Source: Bacteroidales bacterium
Lineage (GTDB): Bacteria > Bacteroidota > Bacteroidia > Bacteroidales > Bacteroidaceae
Assembly: GCA_022784065.1 (NCBI GenBank)
Contig: JALFUO010000091.1
Coordinates: forward strand, 1 to 35,395
Direction: 5' to 3'
DNA: 35,395 bases
The notes beneath the pieces are model-generated. The model saw only the letters and a program-made list of their open reading frames with translations. It had not been told where the DNA came from and did not search any database. This document shows, piece after piece, positions 1 to 8,215 of this stretch. The stretch's first letter is position 1. Each line of letters starts with the position of its first letter. The translations under genes and the position numbers were made by a program.

Positions 1-337
1 CTTTGGCAGATTTTGGATTTATTTTCGAGGATAAATTGTAAGTTGAAGAGGGAGCGTAGCGGGCTACGTGACCGATGAGACTTACGATTTAGACCGAAAA
101 GAAAACAAAAGATGGCAAAACGTCAACCCAACATTATTGTATTTTTTACGGTGGGAATATATAGAACCCACCTTAAGCATAAATCTTATTATTTTTGTAA
201 CTTTGTGCGCTGCAAATGCCCTTTTGGCATAGACGGCGGGCAATAATGCGCCGCTTTTTGCGTTTATCAAAAAGGCAGAAACGCCGACGGCGGCAGATTT
301 CTATAAAAGCATACACAATAATAATATAATACCTGGC
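1..337. other. Intergenic leader of the polysaccharide locus
   Basis: No convincing gene is seen here. Positions about 38-89 contain an imperfect dyad: GTAAGT pairs with ACTTAC on the outside and CGTAG with CTACG inside. The + strand from about 60 to 210 can be read without a stop and gives a peptide-like sequence, but it has no start codon and may be a fossil or chance. A promoter-like TAACTTTG lies at 198-205. The last 30 bases before the ATG at 338 are AT-rich. Confidence 0.5.
198..205 (+). promoter_or_regulatory. Putative -7 promoter element for the polysaccharide operon
   Basis: TAACTTTG matches the Bacteroidetes -7 consensus TAnnTTTG. No clear TTTG -33 box lies 19-20 nt upstream (the region around 173-178 reads TTAA), so this is a half-match. 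Transcription would start near 212 and leave a leader of about 125 nt before the first gene. Confidence 0.4.
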
Positions 338-2929
338 ATGAATAAATCTAACATCATACGAATGGCACGACAAGTGTTGAACCGCAAGCCGGCAACGGGC
401 AGAGCATTCCTCGCCGTGCTTCTTTTTTGTTTCACTTTCGCCAGCGAGGCTCTGGCGCAGTCGTCGATGACGGACAGCCAGATTATGGAGTTCGTCATCA
501 AAGAAAACGATAAGGGCACGCCCCGAGAGGAGATTTTCAAGAAACTTATCGAGCGCGGCGTGAGCGTGGACGACATTCGGCGCATTCGCAACAAATACGA
601 AAAGCAAAGCAAGAACAACGCGCTGGGCGGACGCAACATCGACGGCTCGCAGACCATCGACCGTATGCGCAAGAACAACGGGCAGAAAAAGCGCGGCGAC
701 GATTCGGACAAGAATAAGAACTTCACGCAGCGCAAGACGGCAGGCAGCAATAAGCGCGCGAATAAGAGCGAGATGAACGAGTTTCAGCGCAAACGCTACG
801 AGGGGGAGGAACTGGACGGCTTCGCCGATGCCTTCGACTTTGTGCTGCCCGATTCGCTCGACATGTTTTATCCCGAGAGCAGCCACAACAAATCGGACAA
901 GGGGAAGAAGGAAGTGTTCGGCCGCAACATTTTCAACAACAAGAACCTCACGTTCGAGAGCGACATGAACGTGGCTATTCCACAGAACTATCGCCTCGGC
1001 CCGGGCGATGCCGTGTACATCGACATCTGGGGCGCATCGGAGCAGAGCGTCGCCGCCACCGTTTCGCCCGAAGGCACCATCACGGTCGAAGGGTGCGGCC
1101 CGGTGAACGTGAACGGACTGACCGTGGCGCAGGCCAACCAGAGGGTGAAGGGCGTGATGCAGCGCCACTATGCAGGCTCGAACATCCAACTCACCGTGGG
1201 ACAGACGAAAACGATTAGCGTGAACGTGATGGGCGAGGTGAAAAACCCGGGCACATACACGCTATCGGCATTCGCCACCGTGTTCCACGCGCTCTATATG
1301 GCAGGCGGCACGAACGACATCGGCACGCTGCGCAACATCAAGGTGTATCGCGGCGGCAGGCTGATTTCAACGGTGGACATCTACGACTACATCCTCAACG
1401 GCAACCTGAAAGGCAACGTGACGCTCGCCTCGGACGACGTGATTGCGGTGGACGCCTACGACTGCCTCGTAGACATCACGGGCAAGGTGAAACGCCCGAT
1501 GGTGTATGAAATGAAGTCGAACGAGAGTCTTGCCACCCTGCTCAAATATGCCGGAGGCTTCGCGGGCGATGCCTATGAGGACGTGGTGCACGTGGTACGC
1601 AAGAAGGGCGGACGCTTCTCGGTGTATTCGCTCGACGAGTACAGCCGCGCCGACTTCCACATGTGCGACGGCGACTCCGTGGCGGTGGACTCCACGCTCA
1701 ACCGCTACACGAATATGGTGGAGGCGAAAGGGGCCGTGATGCGTCCCGGCAAGTACCAGTATGGCGGCGACATCACCACCGTGAGCCAGTTGCTCGCCAC
1801 GGCCGGCGGACTGGCTGAAAATGCCTTTGCCGAGCACGCCATACTGCGCCGCCGCAAGGCCGACCGTTCGCTAGAAGTGCTTAGCATCAACCCCCGCGCC
1901 ATCATGGACCGCACGCAGCCCGACGTGGCGCTGCAAAACGAGGACGAACTCTTCGTGCCCGACCGCACGGCCGCCCAGGAGGAGCGCACGCTCACGATCG
2001 AGGGCGAGGTGATTTACCCGGGAACGTACGACTTTGCCGAAAACATGTCGGTGGAAGACCTCATTCTTCAGGCGGGCGGCTTGAAAGACGCGGCCTCGCT
2101 CGTGAAAGTGGACGTGGCGCGCCGCCAGCGCGACAAATCGGCCGTGACTTCGAGCAACAACGTGGCGCAGACGTTCAGCTTCCAAATCAAGGACGGCTTT
2201 ACCATCGACGGGGAGAAAGAGTTTGTCTTAGAGCCTTTCGACGAGGTTTACGTGCGCCGCTCGCCCGACTATATCGAGCAGCAGCATGTGATGGTGCAAG
2301 GCGAGGTGGCTTTCCCCGGAACTTACACGATTACGAAGAAAGGCATGCGCCTCTCGGAACTGATACAGATGTGCGGCGGCGTGCTGCCCGAGGGCTACGC
2401 GAAAGGCGCGCGCCTCGAGCGCAAACTCACCGAGGCTGAGAGGATACGCCAAAGGCAGCTGCTGCGCATTTCGACACAAGGCGACTCGCTCAACATCAGC
2501 AAGCTCGAGATGAGCGACATACGCTTCGTGGGCATCTATCTCGACAAGGCAATAGCCAACCCGGGGAGCGAATGGGACATCGTGGTGCAAGAAGGCGACC
2601 GCCTCATCGTGCCTGTCTTCAACAATACGGTTAGTATCCAGGGCGAGGTGATGTATCCGAACACCATAGGGTACAAGAAAGGAGAAAAACTCAGCTATTA
2701 CATCAATCAGTCTGGCGGATACAGTCTGAAAGCCAAGAAGGACCGCGTGTTTGCCATTCACATGAACGGCACGGTGACGCGCGTGAAGAGCGCCAAAGAC
2801 ATAGAGCCCGGCTGCGAAATCCTCGTGCCGCGCAAACGCGAAAGGCAGAAACTCTCCGTTACACAGATCCTCTCGCTCGGCATGACCTTCGTGACGCTCG
2901 GCAGCGTAATCGTATCGGTAATGAAATAG
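338..2929 (+). CDS. SLBB-domain polysaccharide export protein (Wza-like)
   Basis: This 863-aa protein is an outer-membrane/periplasmic polysaccharide exporter of the Wza/SLBB type, expected to pass the finished polymer across the outer membrane. Residues 1-40 form a signal peptide with a basic n-region, a hydrophobic stretch and ALA just before Q41. A charged helical segment follows (about 45-160). A Poly_export domain begins near residue 217 (YRLGPGDAVYIDIWG), followed by a series of SLBB beta-grasp repeats recognisable by recurring V-x-GEV-x-x-PG motifs (for example VNVMGEVKNPGTYTL, VQGEVAFPGTY, IQGEVMYPNT). The C-terminus ends in one hydrophobic helix. It is much longer than E. coli Wza (about 380 aa), as is common for multi-SLBB Bacteroidetes homologues. 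The next gene starts 6 nt downstream, so they form an operon. The family call is firm; the polymer is unknown. Confidence 0.9.
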   Translation: MNKSNIIRMARQVLNRKPATGRAFLAVLLFCFTFASEALAQSSMTDSQIMEFVIKENDKGTPREEIFKKLIERGVSVDDIRRIRNKYEKQSKNNALGGRNIDGSQTIDRMRKNNGQKKRGDDSDKNKNFTQRKTAGSNKRANKSEMNEFQRKRYEGEELDGFADAFDFVLPDSLDMFYPESSHNKSDKGKKEVFGRNIFNNKNLTFESDMNVAIPQNYRLGPGDAVYIDIWGASEQSVAATVSPEGTITVEGCGPVNVNGLTVAQANQRVKGVMQRHYAGSNIQLTVGQTKTISVNVMGEVKNPGTYTLSAFATVFHALYMAGGTNDIGTLRNIKVYRGGRLISTVDIYDYILNGNLKGNVTLASDDVIAVDAYDCLVDITGKVKRPMVYEMKSNESLATLLKYAGGFAGDAYEDVVHVVRKKGGRFSVYSLDEYSRADFHMCDGDSVAVDSTLNRYTNMVEAKGAVMRPGKYQYGGDITTVSQLLATAGGLAENAFAEHAILRRRKADRSLEVLSINPRAIMDRTQPDVALQNEDELFVPDRTAAQEERTLTIEGEVIYPGTYDFAENMSVEDLILQAGGLKDAASLVKVDVARRQRDKSAVTSSNNVAQTFSFQIKDGFTIDGEKEFVLEPFDEVYVRRSPDYIEQQHVMVQGEVAFPGTYTITKKGMRLSELIQMCGGVLPEGYAKGARLERKLTEAERIRQRQLLRISTQGDSLNISKLEMSDIRFVGIYLDKAIANPGSEWDIVVQEGDRLIVPVFNNTVSIQGEVMYPNTIGYKKGEKLSYYINQSGGYSLKAKKDRVFAIHMNGTVTRVKSAKDIEPGCEILVPRKRERQKLSVTQILSLGMTFVTLGSVIVSVMK

Positions 2930-2935
2930 CGGCGC

Positions 2936-4474
2936 ATGGCAACGGCGGTGGACAACAAGCGGCTGGCGAAGAACACGATGGTGCTCTACTTTCGCATGCT
3001 CTTCCAAATGGCCGTGTTCTTCTACACCTCGCGCGTTATAATCCGCGTGCTGGGGGTGGTGGACTACGGCGTGTACGACGTGGTGGCAGGGCTCGTAGTC
3101 GTAATGATGTTTCTCAACAACGCCATGACCACCAGTTCGCAGCGGTTCATCACCGTGGCGCTCGGGAAGGGCGACAAGCAGCACCTGAGCGAGGTGTACA
3201 GCAACTGCATCATCATTCACGGGCTGATGGCACTCGTTGTGCTTCTTTTGGGCGAGACCGCGGGGCTGTGGTACATGCACCATTATATGAACATTCCGCC
3301 CGAAAGGTTCGAGAGCGCGCTGTGGGTGTTCCACTGCTCGCTGCTCTCGGCGATGTTCCTCGTGCTTAACGTGCCCTTCAACGCCGCAATCATCGCCTAC
3401 GAACGCATGACGGCGTTCGCCTTCATCAGCATCTTCGATATTCTCTGCAAACTCGGCATCGTACTCGCCCTGCCCTATTGCGACTGGGGCGACAAACTGC
3501 AAATCTACGCCGTGATGCAGCTGGCAGAAAATCTCGTGGCACGCTCCTTGTATATATATTATTGCCGGCGCAACTTTCCCGACCTGAAATTCACGTGGAA
3601 GCGCAACGCCGCGCTCTTTCGAAGCATACTCTGCTTCGCGGGCTGGAACTCTTTTTCCAACACCTCCGTGGTGTGCAACACGCAAGGGCTTAACCTTTTG
3701 CTCAACTATATGGGCGGTCCGGCGGTGAACGCCGCGCGCGGCATTGCCTTCTCTGTACAGTCGGCCGTGACGGCATTTATCTCGAGTTTCCAGACGGCCA
3801 TCAATCCGCAAATCACCAAGTCGTGCGCCCAGCAAGACTTCACGGCTATGCAGCAACTCGTGATGCGCTCCTCGCGCCTGTCGTTCTGCATCGTGCTGCT
3901 GCTGTTCGTGCCGCTCATCTGCAAGACGGAATGGTTTCTATGGCTGTGGCTCGGCAGTGTGCCCGACTATGCCGTGACGTTCACGCGCCTGCTGCTTTGC
4001 GTGTCGCTCGTCGACGCGCTTGCCAACCCGCTGATGGTGGGTGCAGCGGCTACGGGGCGCGTGAAGCGTTATTATATCATCGAGGGCTGCTCGCTCCTGA
4101 GCATTCTGCCCATTGCCTGCGCGGCGGCAAGCCTTGGCTGCGCGCCGCAGACGGTGTTTGCCATACAGCTCACGGTGGTCGTCATCGTGCAAATCATAAG
4201 GATAAAACTTTGCAACGGGCTGTTCGGCCTGCCCATTAAGGACTATCTCGCTGGCGTGATGCTACGATGCATCGGCGTGCTCGCCGCCGCCTATGCCTTG
4301 CCGCTCCTCGCCCTGTCCTTCCTGCCCGACACCACAGCCTCCACGCTCGGCATTATCGCCCTAAGCATCGCCTGGACGGCCGCCATCGTGCTGGCCTTCG
4401 GCACGGATAAGGCAGAGCGCACCTTCATCTTTCAAAAAATATCTTCCAGATGCCTTCGCTCCTCCACAAAATAA
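2936..4474 (+). CDS. Polysaccharide flippase, Wzx/MOP superfamily
   Basis: This 512-aa protein has about 12-14 predicted hydrophobic helices across its length. Its N-terminus (NTMVLYFRMLFQMAVFFYTSRVIIRVLG) is typical of lipopolysaccharide/O-antigen flippases in the MOP exporter superfamily. It should move lipid-linked oligosaccharide units from the cytoplasmic to the periplasmic face of the inner membrane. The ATG at 2936 is 6 nt after the SLBB gene stop, and its 3' end overlaps the next gene by 25 nt, which implies translational coupling. Neighbouring export, chain-length and polymerase genes support a Wzx/Wzy-dependent pathway. The repeat unit it carries cannot be told from sequence. Confidence 0.88.
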   Translation: MATAVDNKRLAKNTMVLYFRMLFQMAVFFYTSRVIIRVLGVVDYGVYDVVAGLVVVMMFLNNAMTTSSQRFITVALGKGDKQHLSEVYSNCIIIHGLMALVVLLLGETAGLWYMHHYMNIPPERFESALWVFHCSLLSAMFLVLNVPFNAAIIAYERMTAFAFISIFDILCKLGIVLALPYCDWGDKLQIYAVMQLAENLVARSLYIYYCRRNFPDLKFTWKRNAALFRSILCFAGWNSFSNTSVVCNTQGLNLLLNYMGGPAVNAARGIAFSVQSAVTAFISSFQTAINPQITKSCAQQDFTAMQQLVMRSSRLSFCIVLLLFVPLICKTEWFLWLWLGSVPDYAVTFTRLLLCVSLVDALANPLMVGAAATGRVKRYYIIEGCSLLSILPIACAAASLGCAPQTVFAIQLTVVVIVQIIRIKLCNGLFGLPIKDYLAGVMLRCIGVLAAAYALPLLALSFLPDTTASTLGIIALSIAWTAAIVLAFGTDKAERTFIFQKISSRCLRSSTK

Positions 4475-5079
4475 TAGACGCCGCCATGTGGCCGGCGGCA
4501 AAGGTTTGGAATGAAAGCCTTTCGCGCAAATGCTCGCAGCACCTCTGCGCCCTCTATGCCTCCATCGTGCGCCGCCGCTTCAAATACGCGCCCCACTTCA
4601 CCTGCTTCGGCTTTCCCTTCGAGATGCAGGGCGGAAAGTATATCAGCATAGGCTGCGGCAGCATCATCGGCAAAGACGCGCGCCTCAACGCCATTGACCG
4701 ATGGAAAGACAAGGTCTTCGCGCCCGAAATCATCATCGGCGAGCACACACTCGTCAGCCCGCGCTGCCACATCGGCTGCATCAACCGCATCGCAATCGGC
4801 AATCACGTGACGCTGGGTGACCGCGTATATATCACCGACCACGTGCACGGCCATTCGCTCCGAGAAGAAATGGACACGCCGCCCTTCGACCGCCCGCTCG
4901 TAAGCCGGGGCTGCGTGGAAATCGGGGACTATGTGCAAATCGGCGAAAACTGCGTCATCTTGCCCGGCGTGACCATTGGGCGCGGCGCTATCGTGGGCGC
5001 GGGAGCCATCGTCACGAAAGACCTGCCGCCCTACTGCGTGGCAGCGGGCAATCCCGCAAGAGTCATCAAGCAACTCTAA
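4450..5079 (+). CDS. Left-handed beta-helix acyltransferase (WcaF/Maa-like)
   Basis: A 209-aa acyltransferase with hexapeptide repeats. From about residue 58 onward it shows repeated [LIV]-G-x4 turns (SIGCGSIIGKDARLNAI, EIIIGEHTLVSPRCHIG, IAIGNHVTLGDRVYI, VEIGDYVQIGENCVIL, VTIGRGAIVGAGAIV), ending in the classic VAAGNPARVIKQL cap. Members transfer acetyl or other acyl groups from CoA (or ACP) to sugars. ITDHVHGHS contains the likely catalytic histidine. The start overlaps the flippase gene by 25 nt. Within this locus it most likely O- or N-acylates a polysaccharide residue; the exact acceptor is not inferable. Confidence 0.87.
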   Translation: MPSLLHKIIDAAMWPAAKVWNESLSRKCSQHLCALYASIVRRRFKYAPHFTCFGFPFEMQGGKYISIGCGSIIGKDARLNAIDRWKDKVFAPEIIIGEHTLVSPRCHIGCINRIAIGNHVTLGDRVYITDHVHGHSLREEMDTPPFDRPLVSRGCVEIGDYVQIGENCVILPGVTIGRGAIVGAGAIVTKDLPPYCVAAGNPARVIKQL

Positions 5080-5151
5080 AAAAAGCGGGAGCGTAATGCA
5101 TACGCCGCCGTGTGCGCCGAAAGGCATAAACAATAACGCAAACCATTAACC

Positions 5152-5170
5152 GGGCGTTTTGCGATACGCC
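5152..5170. repeat. Short palindromic intergenic repeat (GGGCGTTTTGC family)
   Basis: An imperfect palindrome beginning GGGCGTTTTGC and ending ACGCCC, followed by CTAC. It lies in the 113-bp gap between the acyltransferase and the chain-length gene. Related copies are at 13270-13289 (perfect), at the edges of 13140-13224, and at 31512-31531. Confidence 0.6.
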
Positions 5171-5192
5171 CCTACTCAAAAAATATGATCCC

Positions 5193-6260
5193 ATGGACGA
5201 AAAGAAATCTTCAATCACCTCGCTCGTAAAAGACGAGATACGCCTCGATGTCATCGCCAAAATCCTTTGGCAATACAAGAAGAAGTTTATCCTGCCCGTC
5301 TTTACAGCGTGTCTTGGCACATACCTGTTTTTGGTATTCATACCGCGCTATTACACCGCCACGGTGAAGCTCGCGCCCGAAACGGGTGCGCCAAGCATGG
5401 GCGGCGGCGAACTCAGCAGCCTCGCCTCAAGCGTCGGCGTGAATATCGGCAGCATGAACACGGGCGACGCCATTATCCCCGAGTTCTACCCCGACCTCAT
5501 GGAAAGCACGGACTTCATCGTGCCGCTTTTCTACGTAGAGGTAGAAAACAAGGACGGCTCGTTCAAAGGCCCTTTCGTGGATTATCTCACAAAGGCGCAA
5601 CCCGTGGCGTGGTGGGAAAGGCTTTACAATTGGGCTAAAAACCTCATCAAGAAGCCCGAACCGCTCAACACGGGCAAGGAATATAAAATCAATCCCTTCC
5701 GACTCAACAAAACCGAGACGGAGGTCGTGAAAGGCATCTCTGGAAGCATCAACTGCAACGTGGATAAGAAAACCGACGTAATCAGCATCACCACCACAGC
5801 CCGCGACCCGCTCGTGGCAGCACAGCTTGCCGACTCCGTTAAGGTGAAGTTGCAACAGTTTATCATTGACTACCGCACGGAAAAAGCCCGCTGCGACGTG
5901 CGCCACTACGAAGCGCTTTGCAAACAACTGAAACTCAAATATGACTCGGCAAAGGTGGCATACGCCGACTACGTGGACTCACACCGCGACCTTATCCTGC
6001 AATCATACAAGACGGAAGAAACCACCTATGAAAACGAGCTGCAAGCGGCTTACAGCTCTTACGCCACTACGCGCCAGCATCTGCAATACGCTGAGTCGAA
6101 ACTGCAAGAGTACACGCCCTCGTTCACCGTTATCCAAAACGCCACGGTGCCCGTGAAGCCCGCAGGCCCGAAGCGCATGTTCAACTCGCTGGCCATGGCT
6201 TTCTTCGCATTCATCATCGTGGCCGTCCGTCTGGTGATGAAACACTATAAAGAGTTTTGA
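5193..6260 (+). CDS. Chain-length determinant, Wzz family
   Basis: A 355-aa polysaccharide co-polymerase that sets polymer length together with the Wzy polymerase. The architecture is diagnostic. A short cytoplasmic N-terminus is followed by one transmembrane helix (about residues 28-49). A Wzz signature after it (RYYTATVKLAPE) leads into a long periplasmic alpha-helical region rich in coiled-coil (about 215-310). A second transmembrane helix near residues 328-350 is preceded by the proline-containing motif PVKPAGPKR. I chose the ATG at 5193; an ATG at 5185 is out of frame. No tyrosine kinase domain is fused, so this is the Wzz type rather than the Wzc type. An octamer repeat fills the short gap to the next gene. 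Confidence 0.88.
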   Translation: MDEKKSSITSLVKDEIRLDVIAKILWQYKKKFILPVFTACLGTYLFLVFIPRYYTATVKLAPETGAPSMGGGELSSLASSVGVNIGSMNTGDAIIPEFYPDLMESTDFIVPLFYVEVENKDGSFKGPFVDYLTKAQPVAWWERLYNWAKNLIKKPEPLNTGKEYKINPFRLNKTETEVVKGISGSINCNVDKKTDVISITTTARDPLVAAQLADSVKVKLQQFIIDYRTEKARCDVRHYEALCKQLKLKYDSAKVAYADYVDSHRDLILQSYKTEETTYENELQAAYSSYATTRQHLQYAESKLQEYTPSFTVIQNATVPVKPAGPKRMFNSLAMAFFAFIIVAVRLVMKHYKEF

Positions 6261-6264
6261 AATA

Positions 6265-6290
6265 AGTAGAAAAGTAGACGAGTAGACAAG
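6265..6290. repeat. Octamer repeat, three units (AGTAGAMR)
   Basis: Three consecutive 8-bp units (AGTAGAAA, AGTAGACG, AGTAGACA) occupy almost the whole 31-bp gap between the chain-length and polymerase genes and stop 2 nt before the next ATG. They are the complement of the TYTACTYG unit in the larger arrays at 16861-17028, 18940-19050, 29877-29964 and 33099-33162. Confidence 0.75.
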
Positions 6291-6291
6291 C

Positions 6292-7323
6292 ATGCTCTAT
6301 ATCCTCCTTATATTACTGGTGCTGCTGATGTTTATGGCCTTCTTTGAAGACTATATTTCGGAGCGCGACCGCCTGTGGCTGTTCATCGGCGCGGCGGCCG
6401 TGATGGCACTGGTGGCGGGCTTCCGCCCCGACAACGTGGATAAGGACTACGACAACTATATCCGCTTCTACTATTCTTTCGACATCACCACGGAGTACAC
6501 CTTTATCCTGATAGCAAATCTTATCCGCTTCACGATAGACAATTATTTATATGTATTTGTCATCTACGCCGCCCTGTGCATGGCGCTGGTTGCCTATTCC
6601 ATAAAAAACTTATCGGATCTTTGGCTCTCATCGCTGCTCATCTACTTTTCGCAGTATTTCATCTTGCACTGCATGACGCAGATACGCGTATCGGTGGCGG
6701 CAGGCTTCTTCTTGCTGGCCTTGCCTTTCCTCTTTCAAAGGAAGATCGGCAAATTCCTGGTTACGCTGGTCGGCGCGGTGTCGTTCCACTACTCCTCTAT
6801 CGTTTATCTGCTGTTTTTTGCCGTTACAGGCAAGGAGCTGAAAGGCAAGTGGCTTGTCTTCTGGTGCAGCCTTATCCCCGTCTGCGCCGTCCTTTTCGTC
6901 ATGAAAATCGGACTCACGGCAGTCATCCCTATTCCCTATATCGAAGAAAAACTGAGAATCTACGAAACAGTTGTGACAAAAGGCGAAGTTTCGGAGGTGT
7001 CGCCGTTTAACACGGTGCAATACCTGCGCATCGCCCTCGTGTATTTCTTCATCTGGAAAAGCAAGGTCATCGCCGAGCACAACAAATATATCTACCTGCT
7101 CATTAAGATTGAAATCATCGGCCTCTGCGCCATGTTCCTGCTGCCCGCCGTGCCCGTGCTGGCTTTCCGCGTGAGCGAGATGATTTGCATCGTTGAAGTC
7201 ATCCTTTACCCCTTGATGATCTACACCGTGCGCCCCGACTGGATAGGCAAGGCGGGCGTAACGGCAACGGCGTTCCTGCTCTTTGTCATATCGCTTTTCT
7301 TCAACAAAATCCTTTACCTCTAA
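6292..7323 (+). CDS. EpsG/Wzy-like oligosaccharide polymerase
   Basis: A 343-aa integral membrane protein with about ten hydrophobic segments. The sequence after the second helix (AGFRPDNVDKDYDNY) matches the R-x-x-x-V-x-x-DY-x-x-Y signature of the EpsG family, which polymerises lipid-linked repeat units at the periplasmic face (Wzy role). FHYSSIVYLLFF, with a histidine in the loop-helix region, is also typical of the family. It sits between the chain-length gene and a glycosyltransferase that starts 3 nt after its stop. Wzy proteins diverge strongly, so the assignment rests on topology, the short motif and context. Confidence 0.78.
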   Translation: MLYILLILLVLLMFMAFFEDYISERDRLWLFIGAAAVMALVAGFRPDNVDKDYDNYIRFYYSFDITTEYTFILIANLIRFTIDNYLYVFVIYAALCMALVAYSIKNLSDLWLSSLLIYFSQYFILHCMTQIRVSVAAGFFLLALPFLFQRKIGKFLVTLVGAVSFHYSSIVYLLFFAVTGKELKGKWLVFWCSLIPVCAVLFVMKIGLTAVIPIPYIEEKLRIYETVVTKGEVSEVSPFNTVQYLRIALVYFFIWKSKVIAEHNKYIYLLIKIEIIGLCAMFLLPAVPVLAFRVSEMICIVEVILYPLMIYTVRPDWIGKAGVTATAFLLFVISLFFNKILYL

Positions 7324-7326
7324 ACC

Positions 7327-8190
7327 ATGCAGCAAGGCACTGAAAGAATAGCCATACTCCTTGCGACCTACAACGGCGAGAAGTACCTTCGCGAGCAGTT
7401 GCAGTCGCTCTACTATCAGACTTACACTGATTGGACCTTATACATCGGCGACGACGGCTCGACCGACGGCACTGCGGACATCGTAAGGGAATTTTCCGAA
7501 CGATACGGCAATATCGTTTTTCACCGAAACAGCGAGGGCAAAGGCGCGATGAGCAACTTCATGGGCCTGCTCGCTGAAGCGGACGCCGACTACTACATGT
7601 TTTGCGACCAAGACGACGTGTGGCTGCCGCATAAAGTGGAAACCACGCTGCGCAAGATGCGGGAAATCGAAGCGGAAAACCGGCAACGCCCCGCCGTGGT
7701 CTGCTCCGACTTGAAGGTCGTAGACAAAAATCTGCAAACCATCGCGCCGTCCTTTTGGGAAATGTCGGAGATGCTGCCCGACCTGCTCGCTTCAAACTTC
7801 AACTACCTTGGCGTGCATTTCCTGGCCACCGGCTGCACCATGATGATTAACGCCGCCGCCAAGCGCATCGCCTTCCCCTACCCACCCTGCGCCTTCATGC
7901 ACGATGCCTGGCTCGTGATGAAAACGATGAAGGCAGGCGGCGCATTCGGCATTATCCGCGAACCGCTCATGCTCTACCGCCAACATGGAGGCAACGTGCT
8001 CGGCGCAGGCGACGTGAACCATTCAAGTCTACACTACAAACTGCGCCATTTCAAAGTCCTGCAAGAGCAGAACAAAAAGATGTACGCCCTCGCCAACTAT
8101 TTTGGCTACGGTTCTTGGCTGAAATTCATTTTTTATAAGGTGATGTATAAATGGCAGTTGCGCAAGGCAGGGCGCACGGGCTTGCAATAA
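7327..8190 (+). CDS. Family 2 glycosyltransferase (GT-A fold)
   Basis: A 287-aa glycosyltransferase. The N-terminal GT2 signature is intact: IAILLATYNGEKYLREQL for nucleotide binding, then YIGDDGSTDGTADIV, and the metal-binding DxD-like stretch in FCDQDDVWLPHKVE near residues 91-104. The order and the CDQDDVW motif resemble rhamnosyltransferase-type GT2 enzymes. The C-terminal third (MLYRQHGGNVLGAG) is also usual for this subgroup. It would transfer a sugar from a nucleotide donor to the growing lipid-linked repeat unit in the cytoplasm. Donor and acceptor are unknown. No initiating phosphoglycosyl transferase lies in the window, so the locus must continue upstream or use a distant one. Confidence 0.88.
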   Translation: MQQGTERIAILLATYNGEKYLREQLQSLYYQTYTDWTLYIGDDGSTDGTADIVREFSERYGNIVFHRNSEGKGAMSNFMGLLAEADADYYMFCDQDDVWLPHKVETTLRKMREIEAENRQRPAVVCSDLKVVDKNLQTIAPSFWEMSEMLPDLLASNFNYLGVHFLATGCTMMINAAAKRIAFPYPPCAFMHDAWLVMKTMKAGGAFGIIREPLMLYRQHGGNVLGAGDVNHSSLHYKLRHFKVLQEQNKKMYALANYFGYGSWLKFIFYKVMYKWQLRKAGRTGLQ

Positions 8191-8215
8191 CCTATTCCCC
8201 TCGGACAACTCAGAC

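Noticed and set aside
173-1189. 338-codon antisense ORF opposite the export protein gene
   Set aside because: It overlaps a clear SLBB gene and its translation has no family features. GC-rich codons give long open antisense frames throughout this window.
2228-3856. 542-codon antisense ORF spanning two export genes
   Set aside because: It is rich in histidine and arginine, typical of shadow frames, and crosses two confident genes.
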